A DNA stretch of 48,187 nucleotides from 40CM-4-65-16 sp035279785 (GCA_035279785.1 DATEHC010000112.1:1-48187); one strand, 5' to 3'; positions 16,122-25,136 are shown, counted from the stretch's first letter. Notes: a model not told the origin generated them from the letters alone. Program-made: numbers and translations.

Positions 16122-16847
16122 TCAGTACCAGTACGTCGGACCTTCTGATTTGGACGTGCTGGGCGGGTCGACCGCGATCCCCTTCGGGCCGGCAAGGCCG
16201 CGGACAACCGTTTCGACGCGGTCGATGTAGGAGTCGTAGTCCTCGCCTGGCTCGGCGGCGACCGGCTCGGCGAAAGTGACCGTCACGTGACCCGGGCGCG
16301 GCACCCGGTGGAACCGCGGCATGACCTCGAACATCCCGTCCATGTACGCCGGCACGATCGGCACGCCCGCGTCGATCGCCAGGATGGCCGCGCCCTTGCG
16401 GAACTTCCCGATCGCGCCGGTGGCGGTCAGCCGGCCCTCGGGAAAGATGATCACCGACCATTTCTTGGCGAGGAGCTCCTTCAGGTAGTCGAGGTGGGCG
16501 CGAGCGCCTCCGCCGCGCGGGATGGGAAACGCGTCCACCGTCACCTGCGCCAGGCGGGCCTCCCAACGCCGCTTGAAGATCGAGTCCGCTGCCGCGACGA
16601 CGACTGAGCGATGTCGATAACGCGGAGGCAGCGCGTCGGCCATCACGACCGCGTCGAGCGCGCTCACGTGGTTGGACACGAACACCGCCGGGCCATTCAA
16701 ACCGCGAAGGAGGTCGCGGTCGACGACCGTCAGCCGGCAGAAGCTCGACAGCGCGGGGAAGAGGAGGCCGGTCTGCAATGCCGCCCGCATCCGGCGCATT
16801 CCGCGAGTCCGCGCCCAGTCGTCCGTCTTGAGGACTTCGGTCTCCAC
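16122..16847 (-). CDS. PlsC-type lysophospholipid acyltransferase
   Basis: 241 residues. The acyltransferase motif I H-x4-D is N-H-V-S-A-L-D, at about residues 59-65; motif III reads FPEGRLTATGAIGKFRKG and motif IV I-V-P-A-Y. The family transfers an acyl chain to 1-acyl-glycerol-3-phosphate or related acceptors at the cytoplasmic membrane face, making phosphatidic acid or remodelling lipids. The length matches short PlsC proteins. It is the last gene of a likely ftsH - M29 peptidase - plsC run (27-base gap to the peptidase gene). The C-terminal tail after the last strand is S/P/K-rich and not conserved. The exact acceptor cannot be told. Confidence 0.85.
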   Translation of the reverse strand: METEVLKTDDWARTRGMRRMRAALQTGLLFPALSSFCRLTVVDRDLLRGLNGPAVFVSNHVSALDAVVMADALPPRYRHRSVVVAAADSIFKRRWEARLAQVTVDAFPIPRGGGARAHLDYLKELLAKKWSVIIFPEGRLTATGAIGKFRKGAAILAIDAGVPIVPAYMDGMFEVMPRFHRVPRPGHVTVTFAEPVAAEPGEDYDSYIDRVETVVRGLAGPKGIAVDPPSTSKSEGPTYWY

Positions 16848-16874
16848 GCCGGAGCCGAGTATGCGCGCTTCGCC

Positions 16875-17870
16875 TCAGACCAGGAAGCGGCCGTTCTCCA
16901 TGAGGCGCTGCCCGTCGACTGCGATCGTCGCGTGAGAGGCCAGGACGTCGACATGCGAAGGCGCAGCCCAGTCCGCGCCGGTTTCGTGTGCGTATGGGTC
17001 GCCGAACGCGAGGTGCATGCCGGGAAACTTCTCGTCCTGCAGGAAGTTGCCGATGATCCGCGTCAGCCCGACGTTCGTGCCGATCGCAAACTCACCGACG
17101 CGGCCCGAGTTCTCGTGCTGCGACATGTAGTCGGTGAAGTCCTTCTCCAGCTGCGCATCGGGCGTGTCGATCGCCTGGAACCGGCCGCCCTTGATCGTCA
17201 GTCGCGCCGGTGGATGCAGAAGCCCGTACTTCGAGGTGAACCAATCGCCCATCTCCTCGGCCGCGACCACGCCGTCCACAGATAGCGGACACGTGAACGT
17301 CTCCCCCTCGGGCAGGTTGCCCCATCGTCCGGCCTCCCAGTAGCGGCCGTCGCAAGGGATCCACTTCAGGCTCGGCGAGAGCGTCGCCACGACGTCGGTG
17401 CCGAGCGACGTGTTGACGGTGATGCGGTGCGCTTGGCGCGCGATCTCGTAGACCTGTCGCGTCACGCGGTAGATCTCTTCGTAGTCGGCGGTCATGCCGT
17501 CGGACATCACCTCTTCGGTGATATCGATCATGTGCCCGTGGCGCAAGCGCATCTCGTCCGGCAGGAGGTGGAGCATGGGCAGGCGGAACGCGAGCTCGCC
17601 CGGCTTGCTGTCGCCGATGAAAAACGAAACCGTCGGCCGGAACTTCCGGATGTCCTCCGCGAGACTTCGCGGGAATTCCTTCGCGGGTCGCTCCAAGTGA
17701 TCCTCCATGGTCCACGACTGAAGCGCCGCGCCCGTTTCCACGATCTCGCGTTCGATCGCATCCGCGATCGAGGCGCGGGTTCGGGTGCGAATGACCCACA
17801 CGCGGTCGGCGCTGCTCACGTTCATGCACGTGCGCACCGCGGTGCGCGCGCCGTCAGTTAGATCCGGCAA
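16875..17870 (-). CDS. M29-like aminopeptidase (AmpS/NicX-like fold)
   Basis: 331 residues from a TTG that overlaps the ftsH stop by 17 bases; this start keeps the conserved first helix (ARTAVRTCMNVSSADRVWVI). The C-terminal half carries the metal-site motifs of thermophilic metalloproteases: E in LPEGETFTCP, E in GEFAIGTN, and H/D/H in HLAFGDPYAHETG and SHVDV. Members remove N-terminal residues from peptides using two divalent metals; the same fold includes 2,5-dihydroxypyridine dioxygenase (NicX), so another substrate is possible. The overlap with ftsH suggests a link with peptide turnover after proteolysis (inference). Confidence 0.78.
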   Translation of the reverse strand: MPDLTDGARTAVRTCMNVSSADRVWVIRTRTRASIADAIEREIVETGAALQSWTMEDHLERPAKEFPRSLAEDIRKFRPTVSFFIGDSKPGELAFRLPMLHLLPDEMRLRHGHMIDITEEVMSDGMTADYEEIYRVTRQVYEIARQAHRITVNTSLGTDVVATLSPSLKWIPCDGRYWEAGRWGNLPEGETFTCPLSVDGVVAAEEMGDWFTSKYGLLHPPARLTIKGGRFQAIDTPDAQLEKDFTDYMSQHENSGRVGEFAIGTNVGLTRIIGNFLQDEKFPGMHLAFGDPYAHETGADWAAPSHVDVLASHATIAVDGQRLMENGRFLV

Positions 17871-19800
17871 GCGCCACCGCTGATCGTGATTCGACGCCCG
17901 TCACCGCGAGGATCTCCTTCTCGTCGAGCGAGTCGTTCTTCAACAGCGCATGGGCCAGCGCGTCGAGCTGGGGCCGATGCTCGGTCAGCATCTTCTCCGC
18001 CTCGACGAGGCATTCCTCGGCGATGCGGCGGACCTCGTCGTCGATGAGCTGGCCGGTCGCTTCGCTGTATGGCTTCTGCAGCCCTCCCGAGTCTCCGTCG
18101 GTCAGGTTGAGCGGGCCGACTTTCGGGCTCATGCCCCAGCGCACGACCATCTCGCGCGCGATGCGCGTCACCTGCTGCAGGTCGTTCTCGGCGCCGGTCG
18201 TGACGACCCCGTAGACGAGATGCTCGGCCGCGCGGCCGCCCAGGGCGCCGATCATGCGGGCGCGCAGGTAGTCCTCGCCGTAGTTGAAGCGGTCGTCCAC
18301 CGGGCTCTGCAGCGTGACGCCGAGCGCCTGGCCGCGAGGCACGATCGTGACCTTCCGCACCGGGTCGGCGCCGGCGATGAGAAGGCCGAGCAGCGCGTGT
18401 CCCGACTCGTGGTAGGCGATCCGCTCGCGATCCGCCTCGCTGAGCAGGATCTTGCGCTCGCTCCCTAGCAAGGTCTTTTCGATGGCTTCCTGGAAGTCGG
18501 CGGCCGTCACGGTGGTTTCGCCCTTCCTTGCGGCGGTCAATGCGGCCTCGTTGACGAGGTTCTTGAGATCGGCGCCGACCAGGCCCGGCGTGTTCGAGGC
18601 GATGTCGTCCAGGTCGACGTCCGCCGCAAGCGGAACGTTCCGGGTGTGGATGCGGAGGATCGCCGCGCGTCCGCGCCGGTCGGGAGCCTGCACGGTGACG
18701 CGCCGGTCGAATCGCCCCGGGCGCAGAAGCGCCTGGTCGAGGACGTCGGCGCGGTTGGTCGCGGCAAGCACGATCACGCCCTCGCGTGAGTCGAAGCCGT
18801 CCATCTCGGTGAGGATCTGGTTGGGCGTCTGCTCCTGCTCGTCGTTGCCGCCCACTCGAATCGCCGCCGAGCGACTGCGCCCGATGGCGTCGATCTCGTC
18901 GATGAAGATGATCGCGGGGGCGGCCGCACGCGCTTTGGCGAAGAGGTCGCGCACGCGCGCCGCGCCGACACCGACGATCGCCTCCACGAATTCCGAGCCC
19001 GCGATGCTGAAGAACGGAACCTTGGCTTCGCCCGCGACGGCCCGCGCGAGAAGCGTCTTGCCGGTTCCCGGAGCGCCGATCAGGAGCACGCCTTTGGGCG
19101 CGGCGCCGCCGAGCTTGGTGTACTTCTGCGGCTCGCGGAGGAAGTCCACGATCTCCTGGAGGTCTGCTTTCACCTCGTCGATGCCGGCCACATCATCGAA
19201 AGTGGTGGCCGGCTTCTCCTCGTCGTAAACGCGGGCGCGGCTCTGCCCGAAGCTGCCCAGGATTCCGCCCGCGCCCGCGCCGGCGGCGCGACGCGATAGG
19301 TAGAGGAAACCGAGGACGAGCAGGATCGTCGGGCCGAAGCTGAACAGCAGCGTCTCCCAGACCGGTGTCGAGGCGTTGGGGTCCTTGGCGTTGATGACGA
19401 CGTCGTGCTGCTGCAGCAGCGTGAGCAGGTCGTCGGTCGCGAACGACGGCCGCTGCGTCTGAAACTTGGTCGAGGTCGTCGAAGGCGTCTGGAAGTCGGC
19501 GACCGGTTTCTTCGTCACACCGGTGATCGACTCGCCGGTGGCGGTGACGCTCGTGACGTTGCCGGCAGTGACCTGCGAGAGGAACGTGTTGTACGAGATC
19601 GTCACCGTCGGCGTCTGGCTCAGGGCGGTGAAGACCTGGCCGACGATGAAGTTGAGTACGAGAAGGATGATGACCGTGATCCAGAACCGCCTCGTGCGTA
19701 GCGGCGCGAGCATGTCGGGCGGCTTTTGCGCGGGGCTGCGCGGGCTGTTGGCCGGCGTCGGCGGCGTGCTTGCTTTGGCCGGCGGCGGATTCTGGGCCAC
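17854..19800 (-). CDS. ftsH: membrane AAA+ zinc protease FtsH
   Basis: 648 residues. A P/A-rich cytoplasmic N-terminus is followed by transmembrane helix 1 (about 39-59), an extracytoplasmic domain to about 148 and helix 2 (about 150-168). In the AAA domain Walker A is GAPGTGKT (242-249), Walker B IIFIDEID (297-304) and the second region of homology ATNRADVLDQALLRPGRFDRR (347-367). The peptidase site is H-E-S-G-H (464-468), with the third ligand probably in GAENDL. FtsH degrades membrane and short-lived cytosolic proteins as a hexamer. The pore loop is F-V-E-A-I-V-G, with Ile where most FtsH have Phe. The GTG start lies 29 bases from the divergent peroxidase gene. Confidence 0.95.
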   Translation of the reverse strand: MAQNPPPAKASTPPTPANSPRSPAQKPPDMLAPLRTRRFWITVIILLVLNFIVGQVFTALSQTPTVTISYNTFLSQVTAGNVTSVTATGESITGVTKKPVADFQTPSTTSTKFQTQRPSFATDDLLTLLQQHDVVINAKDPNASTPVWETLLFSFGPTILLVLGFLYLSRRAAGAGAGGILGSFGQSRARVYDEEKPATTFDDVAGIDEVKADLQEIVDFLREPQKYTKLGGAAPKGVLLIGAPGTGKTLLARAVAGEAKVPFFSIAGSEFVEAIVGVGAARVRDLFAKARAAAPAIIFIDEIDAIGRSRSAAIRVGGNDEQEQTPNQILTEMDGFDSREGVIVLAATNRADVLDQALLRPGRFDRRVTVQAPDRRGRAAILRIHTRNVPLAADVDLDDIASNTPGLVGADLKNLVNEAALTAARKGETTVTAADFQEAIEKTLLGSERKILLSEADRERIAYHESGHALLGLLIAGADPVRKVTIVPRGQALGVTLQSPVDDRFNYGEDYLRARMIGALGGRAAEHLVYGVVTTGAENDLQQVTRIAREMVVRWGMSPKVGPLNLTDGDSGGLQKPYSEATGQLIDDEVRRIAEECLVEAEKMLTEHRPQLDALAHALLKNDSLDEKEILAVTGVESRSAVALAGSN

Positions 19801-19829
19801 GAGGTGATCCTAGCTATCATCGGTCCGCC

Positions 19830-20711
19830 GTGAGCACCGCCCCTCAGCCCGGCATCTTCGCCCTCGGCACCGCCTCGCACGCGTACCTGGAGTTCGACGT
19901 CCGAGCCGGGGTTGGGCCGCAGGCCCTGGTCGCTGCGGTCACCTCGCTGCGCGAGCCTCGCACCACCATGGGCGGCGTCAACCTCGTGGCGGGATTCCGC
20001 CCGGAGCTCTGGAGCCAGGTGTTTCCGGACGATTCGCCGGCAGGGCTCGAAGGCTTCAACCACGCGATCGTCGGCCGCGACGGATTCACCGTTCCCGCGA
20101 CCCAGCACGATGCCGTGCTCTGGATCTCGGGCAGCGCCTACGACGTGGTCTTTGACGTCGCGCGGTCGGCGATCGCGTCGGTGCGCGACGTGGCGACGGT
20201 CGCAGAGGAGACCTCGAGCTGGCCCTACCACAACGATCGCGACCTCACCGGATTCATCGACGGCACCGAGAACCCGACCTTGATCGAGGCGCCGGACATC
20301 GCGGTGATCCCGGTTGGGCAGCCGGGCGGAGGTGGTTCGGTGCTGCTCCTTCAGAAGTGGGCGCACAACGCGGTGGAGTGGGAGTCCGCTCCGACCGAGA
20401 AGCAGGAGCTGGTCATGGGCCGGCGCAAGGCGGACAGCGCCGAGCTCGAGGACAAGCCCGCCGACTCCCACGTCGCGAAGAACGACCAGGACGAGCTGGG
20501 CAAGATCTTTCGCCGGAACATGCCGTACGGCACGGTGACCGCCCACGGGACGATGTTCGTCGGGTTCAGCTCGGACCAGCACCGGCTGGCGCGGATGCTC
20601 GAGAGCATGGCCGGCGTGGGGGATGGCATCCGCGACGCCCTGACCTATTACGCGACCCCGCTGACGGGCGCCTACTACTTCGTTCCATCGCTCCGCGACC
20701 TGACCCAGTAG
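19830..20711 (+). CDS. DyP-type heme peroxidase
   Basis: 293 residues from the GTG at 19830; an upstream in-frame start runs into the ftsH promoter region and is less likely. A TATCAT hexamer 9 bases before the GTG suggests a leaderless mRNA. The DyP signature G-F-I-D-G-T-E-N-P with the distal Asp is present, as are the heme-ligand His in D-S-H-V-A-K-N, the distal Arg in RRNMPYG, and the family's conserved QKWAHN segment. DyP peroxidases use hydrogen peroxide to oxidise dyes, phenolics or heme-related substrates. No Tat signal is visible, so it is cytosolic or an encapsulin cargo; no encapsulin gene is in the window. It depends on heme, whose operon is 10 kb away. Confidence 0.92.
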   Translation: MSTAPQPGIFALGTASHAYLEFDVRAGVGPQALVAAVTSLREPRTTMGGVNLVAGFRPELWSQVFPDDSPAGLEGFNHAIVGRDGFTVPATQHDAVLWISGSAYDVVFDVARSAIASVRDVATVAEETSSWPYHNDRDLTGFIDGTENPTLIEAPDIAVIPVGQPGGGGSVLLLQKWAHNAVEWESAPTEKQELVMGRRKADSAELEDKPADSHVAKNDQDELGKIFRRNMPYGTVTAHGTMFVGFSSDQHRLARMLESMAGVGDGIRDALTYYATPLTGAYYFVPSLRDLTQ

Positions 20712-20753
20712 ACCCTTGAGCGGAGCTTGAGGGCGGGTTGAACGGCGTCTCTG

Positions 20754-20774
20754 AACCTCGTGCGCAAGGAGGTT
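20754..20774 (+). promoter_or_regulatory. hairpin that can cover the ribosome binding site of the 52-residue ORF
   Basis: AACCTC (20754-20759) is complementary to GAGGTT (20769-20774), and the right arm includes most of the AAGGAGG Shine-Dalgarno (20766-20772). If folded, the site would be hidden, so translation of the next ORF may be controlled. Confidence 0.35.
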
Positions 20775-20780
20775 GCAGAG

Positions 20781-20939
20781 ATGAGCGAAAACTGTCGGTA
20801 CTACGCGGAAAAGATGGAGGCGAGGCGCCTGGCGAGGGCGGCGCGGCCGCTGTCGGTCCAGCTGGCCGAGCTCCTGGCAGTCGTGGCGCGGTGCGAGCAC
20901 ATCTGGGCGGTCGAGGACCGCATCGAGCGGTCGCTTTGA
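20781..20939 (+). CDS. 52-residue unknown protein
   Basis: The ATG is preceded by a near-perfect AAGGAGG at 8 bases, the best ribosome binding site in this part of the window; stop TGA at 20937-20939. The protein begins MSENCRYYAEKMEARRLARA and ends in a helix with C-E-H-I-W-A-V-E-D-R. It is charged and helical, without a membrane segment, and has two cysteines (C5, C38). No family is recognised. It follows the peroxidase gene by 69 bases on the same strand. Confidence 0.55.
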   Translation: MSENCRYYAEKMEARRLARAARPLSVQLAELLAVVARCEHIWAVEDRIERSL

Positions 20940-20999
20940 ATCGGTTATCCACAAGCGTCGGATTGGTTTTACATTTGCGCCAAATTCAGGGAGGGAGAG

Positions 21000-21416
21000 A
21001 TGACAAGGGCGAACAGTTTCATGGAGCCGGACCTGAGAGGCATCATCGACGTGGCGGCAAAGCAATGGAATTGGCCCGACGATCATGGGGCGACGATCCA
21101 GAAAGCCAGTGACTGGTACGTGGCTTTTCTCAGGTTGGTGCACAGCAATCCCGGCGGCCTCAATTTCATAGTCACCGAGGAGGCCCACCAGCTCTGGCAC
21201 ACGCACATGGCGTTCGAGTGCAGGTACACGCAGTACACCGAGGCGATCCTGGGGTGCGACCTGGGCCGGCACCAAGATGCGCTGCCAATTGTTCTCACCC
21301 AGGCTGACGCCGACGTGGCGAAAGAAGACTACAAGCGGATACTCGGCCGGGGCGAGGTCGCTCCCGGTATCAATCCGAACACCATCCAGCCGGATCTCAT
21401 GAAACCCTGCTGTTAG
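21000..21416 (+). CDS. unknown soluble protein with a WHxH motif
   Basis: 138 residues. ATG at 21000 right after a GGGAGGGAGAG ribosome binding region. The centre reads EEAHQLWHTHMAFECRYTQY, then GCDLGRHQDALP; a W-H-x-H with later Tyr, Gly and His recalls the glycine-rich-domain-containing (DUF1399, PF07173) pattern, but the match is only by eye. The protein ends in K-P-C-C. The His/Cys pattern would fit a metal site. A perfect DnaA-box-like 9-mer lies upstream at 20945-20953, probably by chance. Its 3' end overlaps the large regulator gene by 20 bases (convergent). Confidence 0.7.
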   Translation: MTRANSFMEPDLRGIIDVAAKQWNWPDDHGATIQKASDWYVAFLRLVHSNPGGLNFIVTEEAHQLWHTHMAFECRYTQYTEAILGCDLGRHQDALPIVLTQADADVAKEDYKRILGRGEVAPGINPNTIQPDLMKPCC

Positions 21417-24400
21417 CCTCTGACTTGTCGAGCGCGTAAGCGACTGCCTCCTCGCGCGACATCGCGCGGCCGGCCTCCCATGCGTCATCGGACGGCATGC
21501 TTTCACGCACCTTGTCGAGCCGCTCGGCGATATCCAGGCTGACCGGCGACATAGGGACGATGTCCACCCGGCTGCGCAGCCCTGTCGACGCGCCACCGAG
21601 CATCAGGGCCCGGTCGAGCTCCTTCTCCGCGATCGCCAAAGACGCGAAGGCTTCGAGAAGGTTCGCGACCGAGCGGTCGCTTCCCTGGTCGCGCAGGATC
21701 TCGAGGCTGCGAGCCAGGTGCGATCTCGCATCGATGAGGCGGCCCTGGCGCACTGCGATCGTTCCCAGCATCTGGAGAGAATCGGCGATTGATTCGGCGT
21801 CATCGAGCTTCTCCCACAACGCGATGCTCGCCCGGAAGCGAACGTCGGCCGCCGCCAGGTCGTCGCTCAAGAGTTCGATGAAACCGAGACGCCACTCGCA
21901 TAGCGCCTCGATCCGCTCGTATCGCTGCTCGTCGGCGATTTCCAGCGCCTGTTGGACGTATGGCCGCGCCGTTTTGAAATCGCCCTTCTGAGTCGCGATC
22001 TGCCCCAGCTGCTGCAGCAACAATGCTTCCGCCTTGCTGTCCCCGATCTCGCGGCTGACCCGCAGACCTTCGTCGGTGTAATCCACGGCCAGCTGCATGT
22101 CGCCCTGCAGCCACGCGACCAGGCCCGCGGATTGGAGTGCGTGAGCGCGCTCCGGCGAAGGCTCCGGGCTGCTTCGAAGCACCGCGGCAAATCGAGACAG
22201 GGCCTCGCGGTACTCTCCGCGCGTTTCCCAGAAATCGGCAAGGGTGTCGGCCATGGACAGCGCAGCCCTCGGTGGGATGGCGTTCAAGTCAAAAACGGCC
22301 CGCAGATTGTCCACCTCGGCCGCAAGTCGTTGCAGCCACGAGCTGCGCTCGGGGCCGTTCCAATCAGCGGCCGACGCCCTCACGAGGGCGCTGAAGTAGG
22401 TCCCGTGCCGGTTGTGCACGGCCTCGTGCTCGCCGTTCTCACGCAGCTTGCGGTGCCCGTACTCCCGGACGGTCTCGAGGAGCGCGTAACGCGTCGACCC
22501 GTCGGCGGCCTCCTGCGGCGCGACCAATGACTTGTCTATGAGCTGCCCCAGCAGATCGATCGGCGGCACGGCCGTATCACCGAAGACGGCGGTCAGCGCG
22601 TCGAGCGTGAAGCCGCCGAAGAACACCGACAGGCAGCGGAGCAACCGCTGCTCGTCATCGCTGAGCAGCCAGTAGCTCCAATCGATCGCAGTGTTCAGCG
22701 TTTCGTGCCGGCCCTCCGCCGAGCGACTTCCGCCGGCAAGCACGCTGAAGCTCTCCTGCAGCCGCGCGAGGATCTCGGCGGGGGTCATCATGCGCGACCG
22801 ACCCGCGGCGAGCTCGACGGCGAGCGGAATCCCCTCGACGCGACGGCAGATCTCCCTGATCAGCTGGGTGTTGCCGTCCGTGATCCGAAAGCCGGACTCC
22901 ACAGCCGCGGATCGTTCGACGAAGAGCACGACCGCGTCGGGCTCGGTGAGCGGTCCGACGCGCATGATCGCCTCGCCGTTCACGCGCAGCGCCTCGCGGC
23001 TCGTCGCGAGCAGACGGATGCCAGAGCAGTCGTGAAACAGCTGGTCGGCGAGCTTCACGACCGCCGCGATCAGGTGCTCGCAGTTGTCGAGCACGAGCAG
23101 AAACTTCTTGTCGCGAAGTCGATCGACGAGCGTCTTCGCGATCGGCCGGCCGGCCTCTTCGCGGATGCCGAGGGCCTCGGCGACGGTCTGGGCCACCAGC
23201 TCGGGTTCGCGGACGGACGCCAGCTCGACGAACCAGACGCCGTCCTCGAAACGCTCGATGTTCTCGGCCGCAGCTTGTAGGGCCAGCCGCGTCTTGCCCG
23301 TGCCACCCGGCCCGACGAGGGTGAGCATCCGATGCGGCCTCAACCGCTCGGCGATCTCGGCCAGCTCGGCCTCGCGCCCTATGAATCCGGTCGGGCTGAT
23401 GGGGAGGTTGTGCCGCTGCGGGTCCATGGACTTGAGCGGAGGGAAGTCCGATCGCAGCCCGCGCGCTTCAAGCTGGAAGATGCGCTCCGGCCGTTCCAGG
23501 TCTCGCAGCCGGTGCGGCCCCAGGTCGCGCAGCGACGCGCCCTCGCGCGGTGAGTCCAGCACCAGGTCGTGCGTCGCCTGGGTCACCAGCACCTGGTCAC
23601 CGTGCCCAGTCGCGAGGACGCGCGCGCAGCGGTAGACGGTCGGGCCGAAGTAGTGCCCGCCACGCAGCTCCGCCTCGCCGCTGTGGATCGCCACTCGCAG
23701 GTGGAGATCGGCGCCCGCGGGCCAGGTCTGTGCGGCCAGCTCTCTCTGGATGTCCAGCGCGCAGGCGAGAGCGTCGGTCGCGCGCGCGAAAACGGCAAGG
23801 ACGCTGTCGCCTTCGCGCCCCGATTCGACCTGCGTGCCTCCGTGATCGCGGATCGCGGCGCCGAGCACCCGATCGTGGATCGCCATCGCCTCCCGCATCT
23901 CGTCGGGATGGCGGTCCCAGCGCCGGGTCGAACCCTCGACGTCGGTGATGAGGAACGTCATCGTTCCGGACGGGAGGGTCGCGGGGGTCGCCGCGAGACC
24001 CGTCTCCTGCTGCAGGATGCGCTTCAAGAGCTCCTGCAGCTCGGGCCCGGGCTCCATGCCGAGCTCGTCCACCAGCCTCTCGCGCGTCCTTTGATATATG
24101 TCGGACGCCTCGGCCTGCCGCCCGGCGCGATAGAGGGCGAGCATGAGCTGCCCGCAGAGCCGCTCCCGCAGGGGGTGCTCCTCGACCAGGCCCTGCAGCT
24201 CCCCGATGAGCTGCCCATGGTGGCCGAGCGCGAGCTCGGCGTCGATCCTCTCCTCCCGCGCGTAGAGGCGGAGCTCGTTCAGGCGCGCCGACTCGCTCAG
24301 GGCGAACGACTCGCCGGCAAAGTCCGCGAGCGCAGGCCCACGCCACATGTCGAGCGCTCGGGACAGCGCCGCCGAGGCTTCGGCCGGCTGCCTCGAGCGG

Positions 24401-24774
24401 GCGCCTTCCACAAGCCCGGCGAACGTGTTGACGTCGAGGTCCGAAGCCGACACCTGCAGGACGTATCCGGCCGGTTTGCGGACGAGCATCTTGTACGGAG
24501 CTCCCTGCGGCTCGAGCACCCGGCGCAGCTGCGAGACGTAGACCTCGATTACGTGGTCCGCGGTCGGCGGCGGCTCGTCTCCCCAGAGCAGCTCAGCCAG
24601 CCGCTCGCGGCCGACGACATGGTTGGCGTGGAGCAGCAGGATCGCCAGCAGCGCGCGCTGCTTCGCGCCCCCGAGGGCAAGTGTCTCGTCACCGCGCCGG
24701 ACCTCGAGCGGGCCCAGCATCCTGAATTCCATGCCGCCCGCGGCCATTTTGGGCGCGCCGGGGAGCTTGAGCAA
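21397..24774 (-). CDS. AfsR/BTAD-type regulator with cyclase-like, STAND NTPase and TPR domains
   Basis: 1125 residues from a TTG with AGGAAAGG upstream; ATG at 24732 (MEFRMLGPLEV) is the usual family start and a good alternative. Domains: OmpR/SARP-like winged helix (about 15-105), bacterial transcriptional activation domain (110-255), class III nucleotidyl cyclase-like domain (270-440), NB-ARC/STAND NTPase (460-760) with P-loop GPGGTGKT (488-495) and Walker B LLVLDN (559-564), then TPR-like helices (830-1050). Cyclase metal residues D278 and D323 are present, but the catalytic Asn position is Tyr (T-V-Y-R-C-A-R). Such proteins are DNA-binding switches driven by a ligand; the ligand and targets are unknown. 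Confidence 0.9.
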   Translation of the reverse strand: MLKLPGAPKMAAGGMEFRMLGPLEVRRGDETLALGGAKQRALLAILLLHANHVVGRERLAELLWGDEPPPTADHVIEVYVSQLRRVLEPQGAPYKMLVRKPAGYVLQVSASDLDVNTFAGLVEGARSRQPAEASAALSRALDMWRGPALADFAGESFALSESARLNELRLYAREERIDAELALGHHGQLIGELQGLVEEHPLRERLCGQLMLALYRAGRQAEASDIYQRTRERLVDELGMEPGPELQELLKRILQQETGLAATPATLPSGTMTFLITDVEGSTRRWDRHPDEMREAMAIHDRVLGAAIRDHGGTQVESGREGDSVLAVFARATDALACALDIQRELAAQTWPAGADLHLRVAIHSGEAELRGGHYFGPTVYRCARVLATGHGDQVLVTQATHDLVLDSPREGASLRDLGPHRLRDLERPERIFQLEARGLRSDFPPLKSMDPQRHNLPISPTGFIGREAELAEIAERLRPHRMLTLVGPGGTGKTRLALQAAAENIERFEDGVWFVELASVREPELVAQTVAEALGIREEAGRPIAKTLVDRLRDKKFLLVLDNCEHLIAAVVKLADQLFHDCSGIRLLATSREALRVNGEAIMRVGPLTEPDAVVLFVERSAAVESGFRITDGNTQLIREICRRVEGIPLAVELAAGRSRMMTPAEILARLQESFSVLAGGSRSAEGRHETLNTAIDWSYWLLSDDEQRLLRCLSVFFGGFTLDALTAVFGDTAVPPIDLLGQLIDKSLVAPQEAADGSTRYALLETVREYGHRKLRENGEHEAVHNRHGTYFSALVRASAADWNGPERSSWLQRLAAEVDNLRAVFDLNAIPPRAALSMADTLADFWETRGEYREALSRFAAVLRSSPEPSPERAHALQSAGLVAWLQGDMQLAVDYTDEGLRVSREIGDSKAEALLLQQLGQIATQKGDFKTARPYVQQALEIADEQRYERIEALCEWRLGFIELLSDDLAAADVRFRASIALWEKLDDAESIADSLQMLGTIAVRQGRLIDARSHLARSLEILRDQGSDRSVANLLEAFASLAIAEKELDRALMLGGASTGLRSRVDIVPMSPVSLDIAERLDKVRESMPSDDAWEAGRAMSREEAVAYALDKSEANSRVS

Positions 24775-24836
24775 CTCTTGGCCTTTCCTTGAGCGCCGCC
24801 CTCGAACCTGCTGTCAAACGCTCCAGGAGGATCGAG

Positions 24837-25136
24837 ATGGCAATTTCCGACGATGACCCGACCCGCTTTGAGATGCCCACCGCGCGCGAGATCGAGCTCG
24901 ACCTCGCGCTCGCGAGCCCCAGCTGGCAGTCGCTGCTGCGGCCCCGGCCCCAGACCGAAATCCCCCTACCCCTGTCGGCGCTCCAGGCCCGTACTGGGGC
25001 GCCGACTTCGAAAAGTGACGAGGCGAAGACCCGGCGGTTAAATAGGGGTCGGACCGATGGCCCGTCTCGAAGAACGCGACCTGCGCAGCCTCGACCGCCG
25101 CAGCATGTACTCGATCTTCGGCCCCCTCGACCCTGA
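24837..25136 (+). CDS. small unknown protein overlapping the next ORF
   Basis: 99 residues. The ATG is preceded by AGGAGG at 6 bases, a strong ribosome binding site. The first 50 residues look protein-like (TAREIELDLALASPSWQSLL); the last 40 are R/P-rich and overlap the 25057 ORF by 80 bases in another frame, so the true gene may be shorter or frameshifted. No family is recognised. It is divergent from the large regulator. Confidence 0.45.
   Translation: MAISDDDPTRFEMPTAREIELDLALASPSWQSLLRPRPQTEIPLPLSALQARTGAPTSKSDEAKTRRLNRGRTDGPSRRTRPAQPRPPQHVLDLRPPRP

Noticed and set aside
20945..20953. Exact DnaA box TTATCCACA
   Set aside because: Only one copy, with no cluster, AT-rich region or replication genes nearby, so not an origin; likely chance or a minor site.
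19620..21596. 658-codon minus-strand frame across the peroxidase and ftsH start
   Set aside because: It crosses three well-supported genes on the other strand or frame and has no protein-like features.
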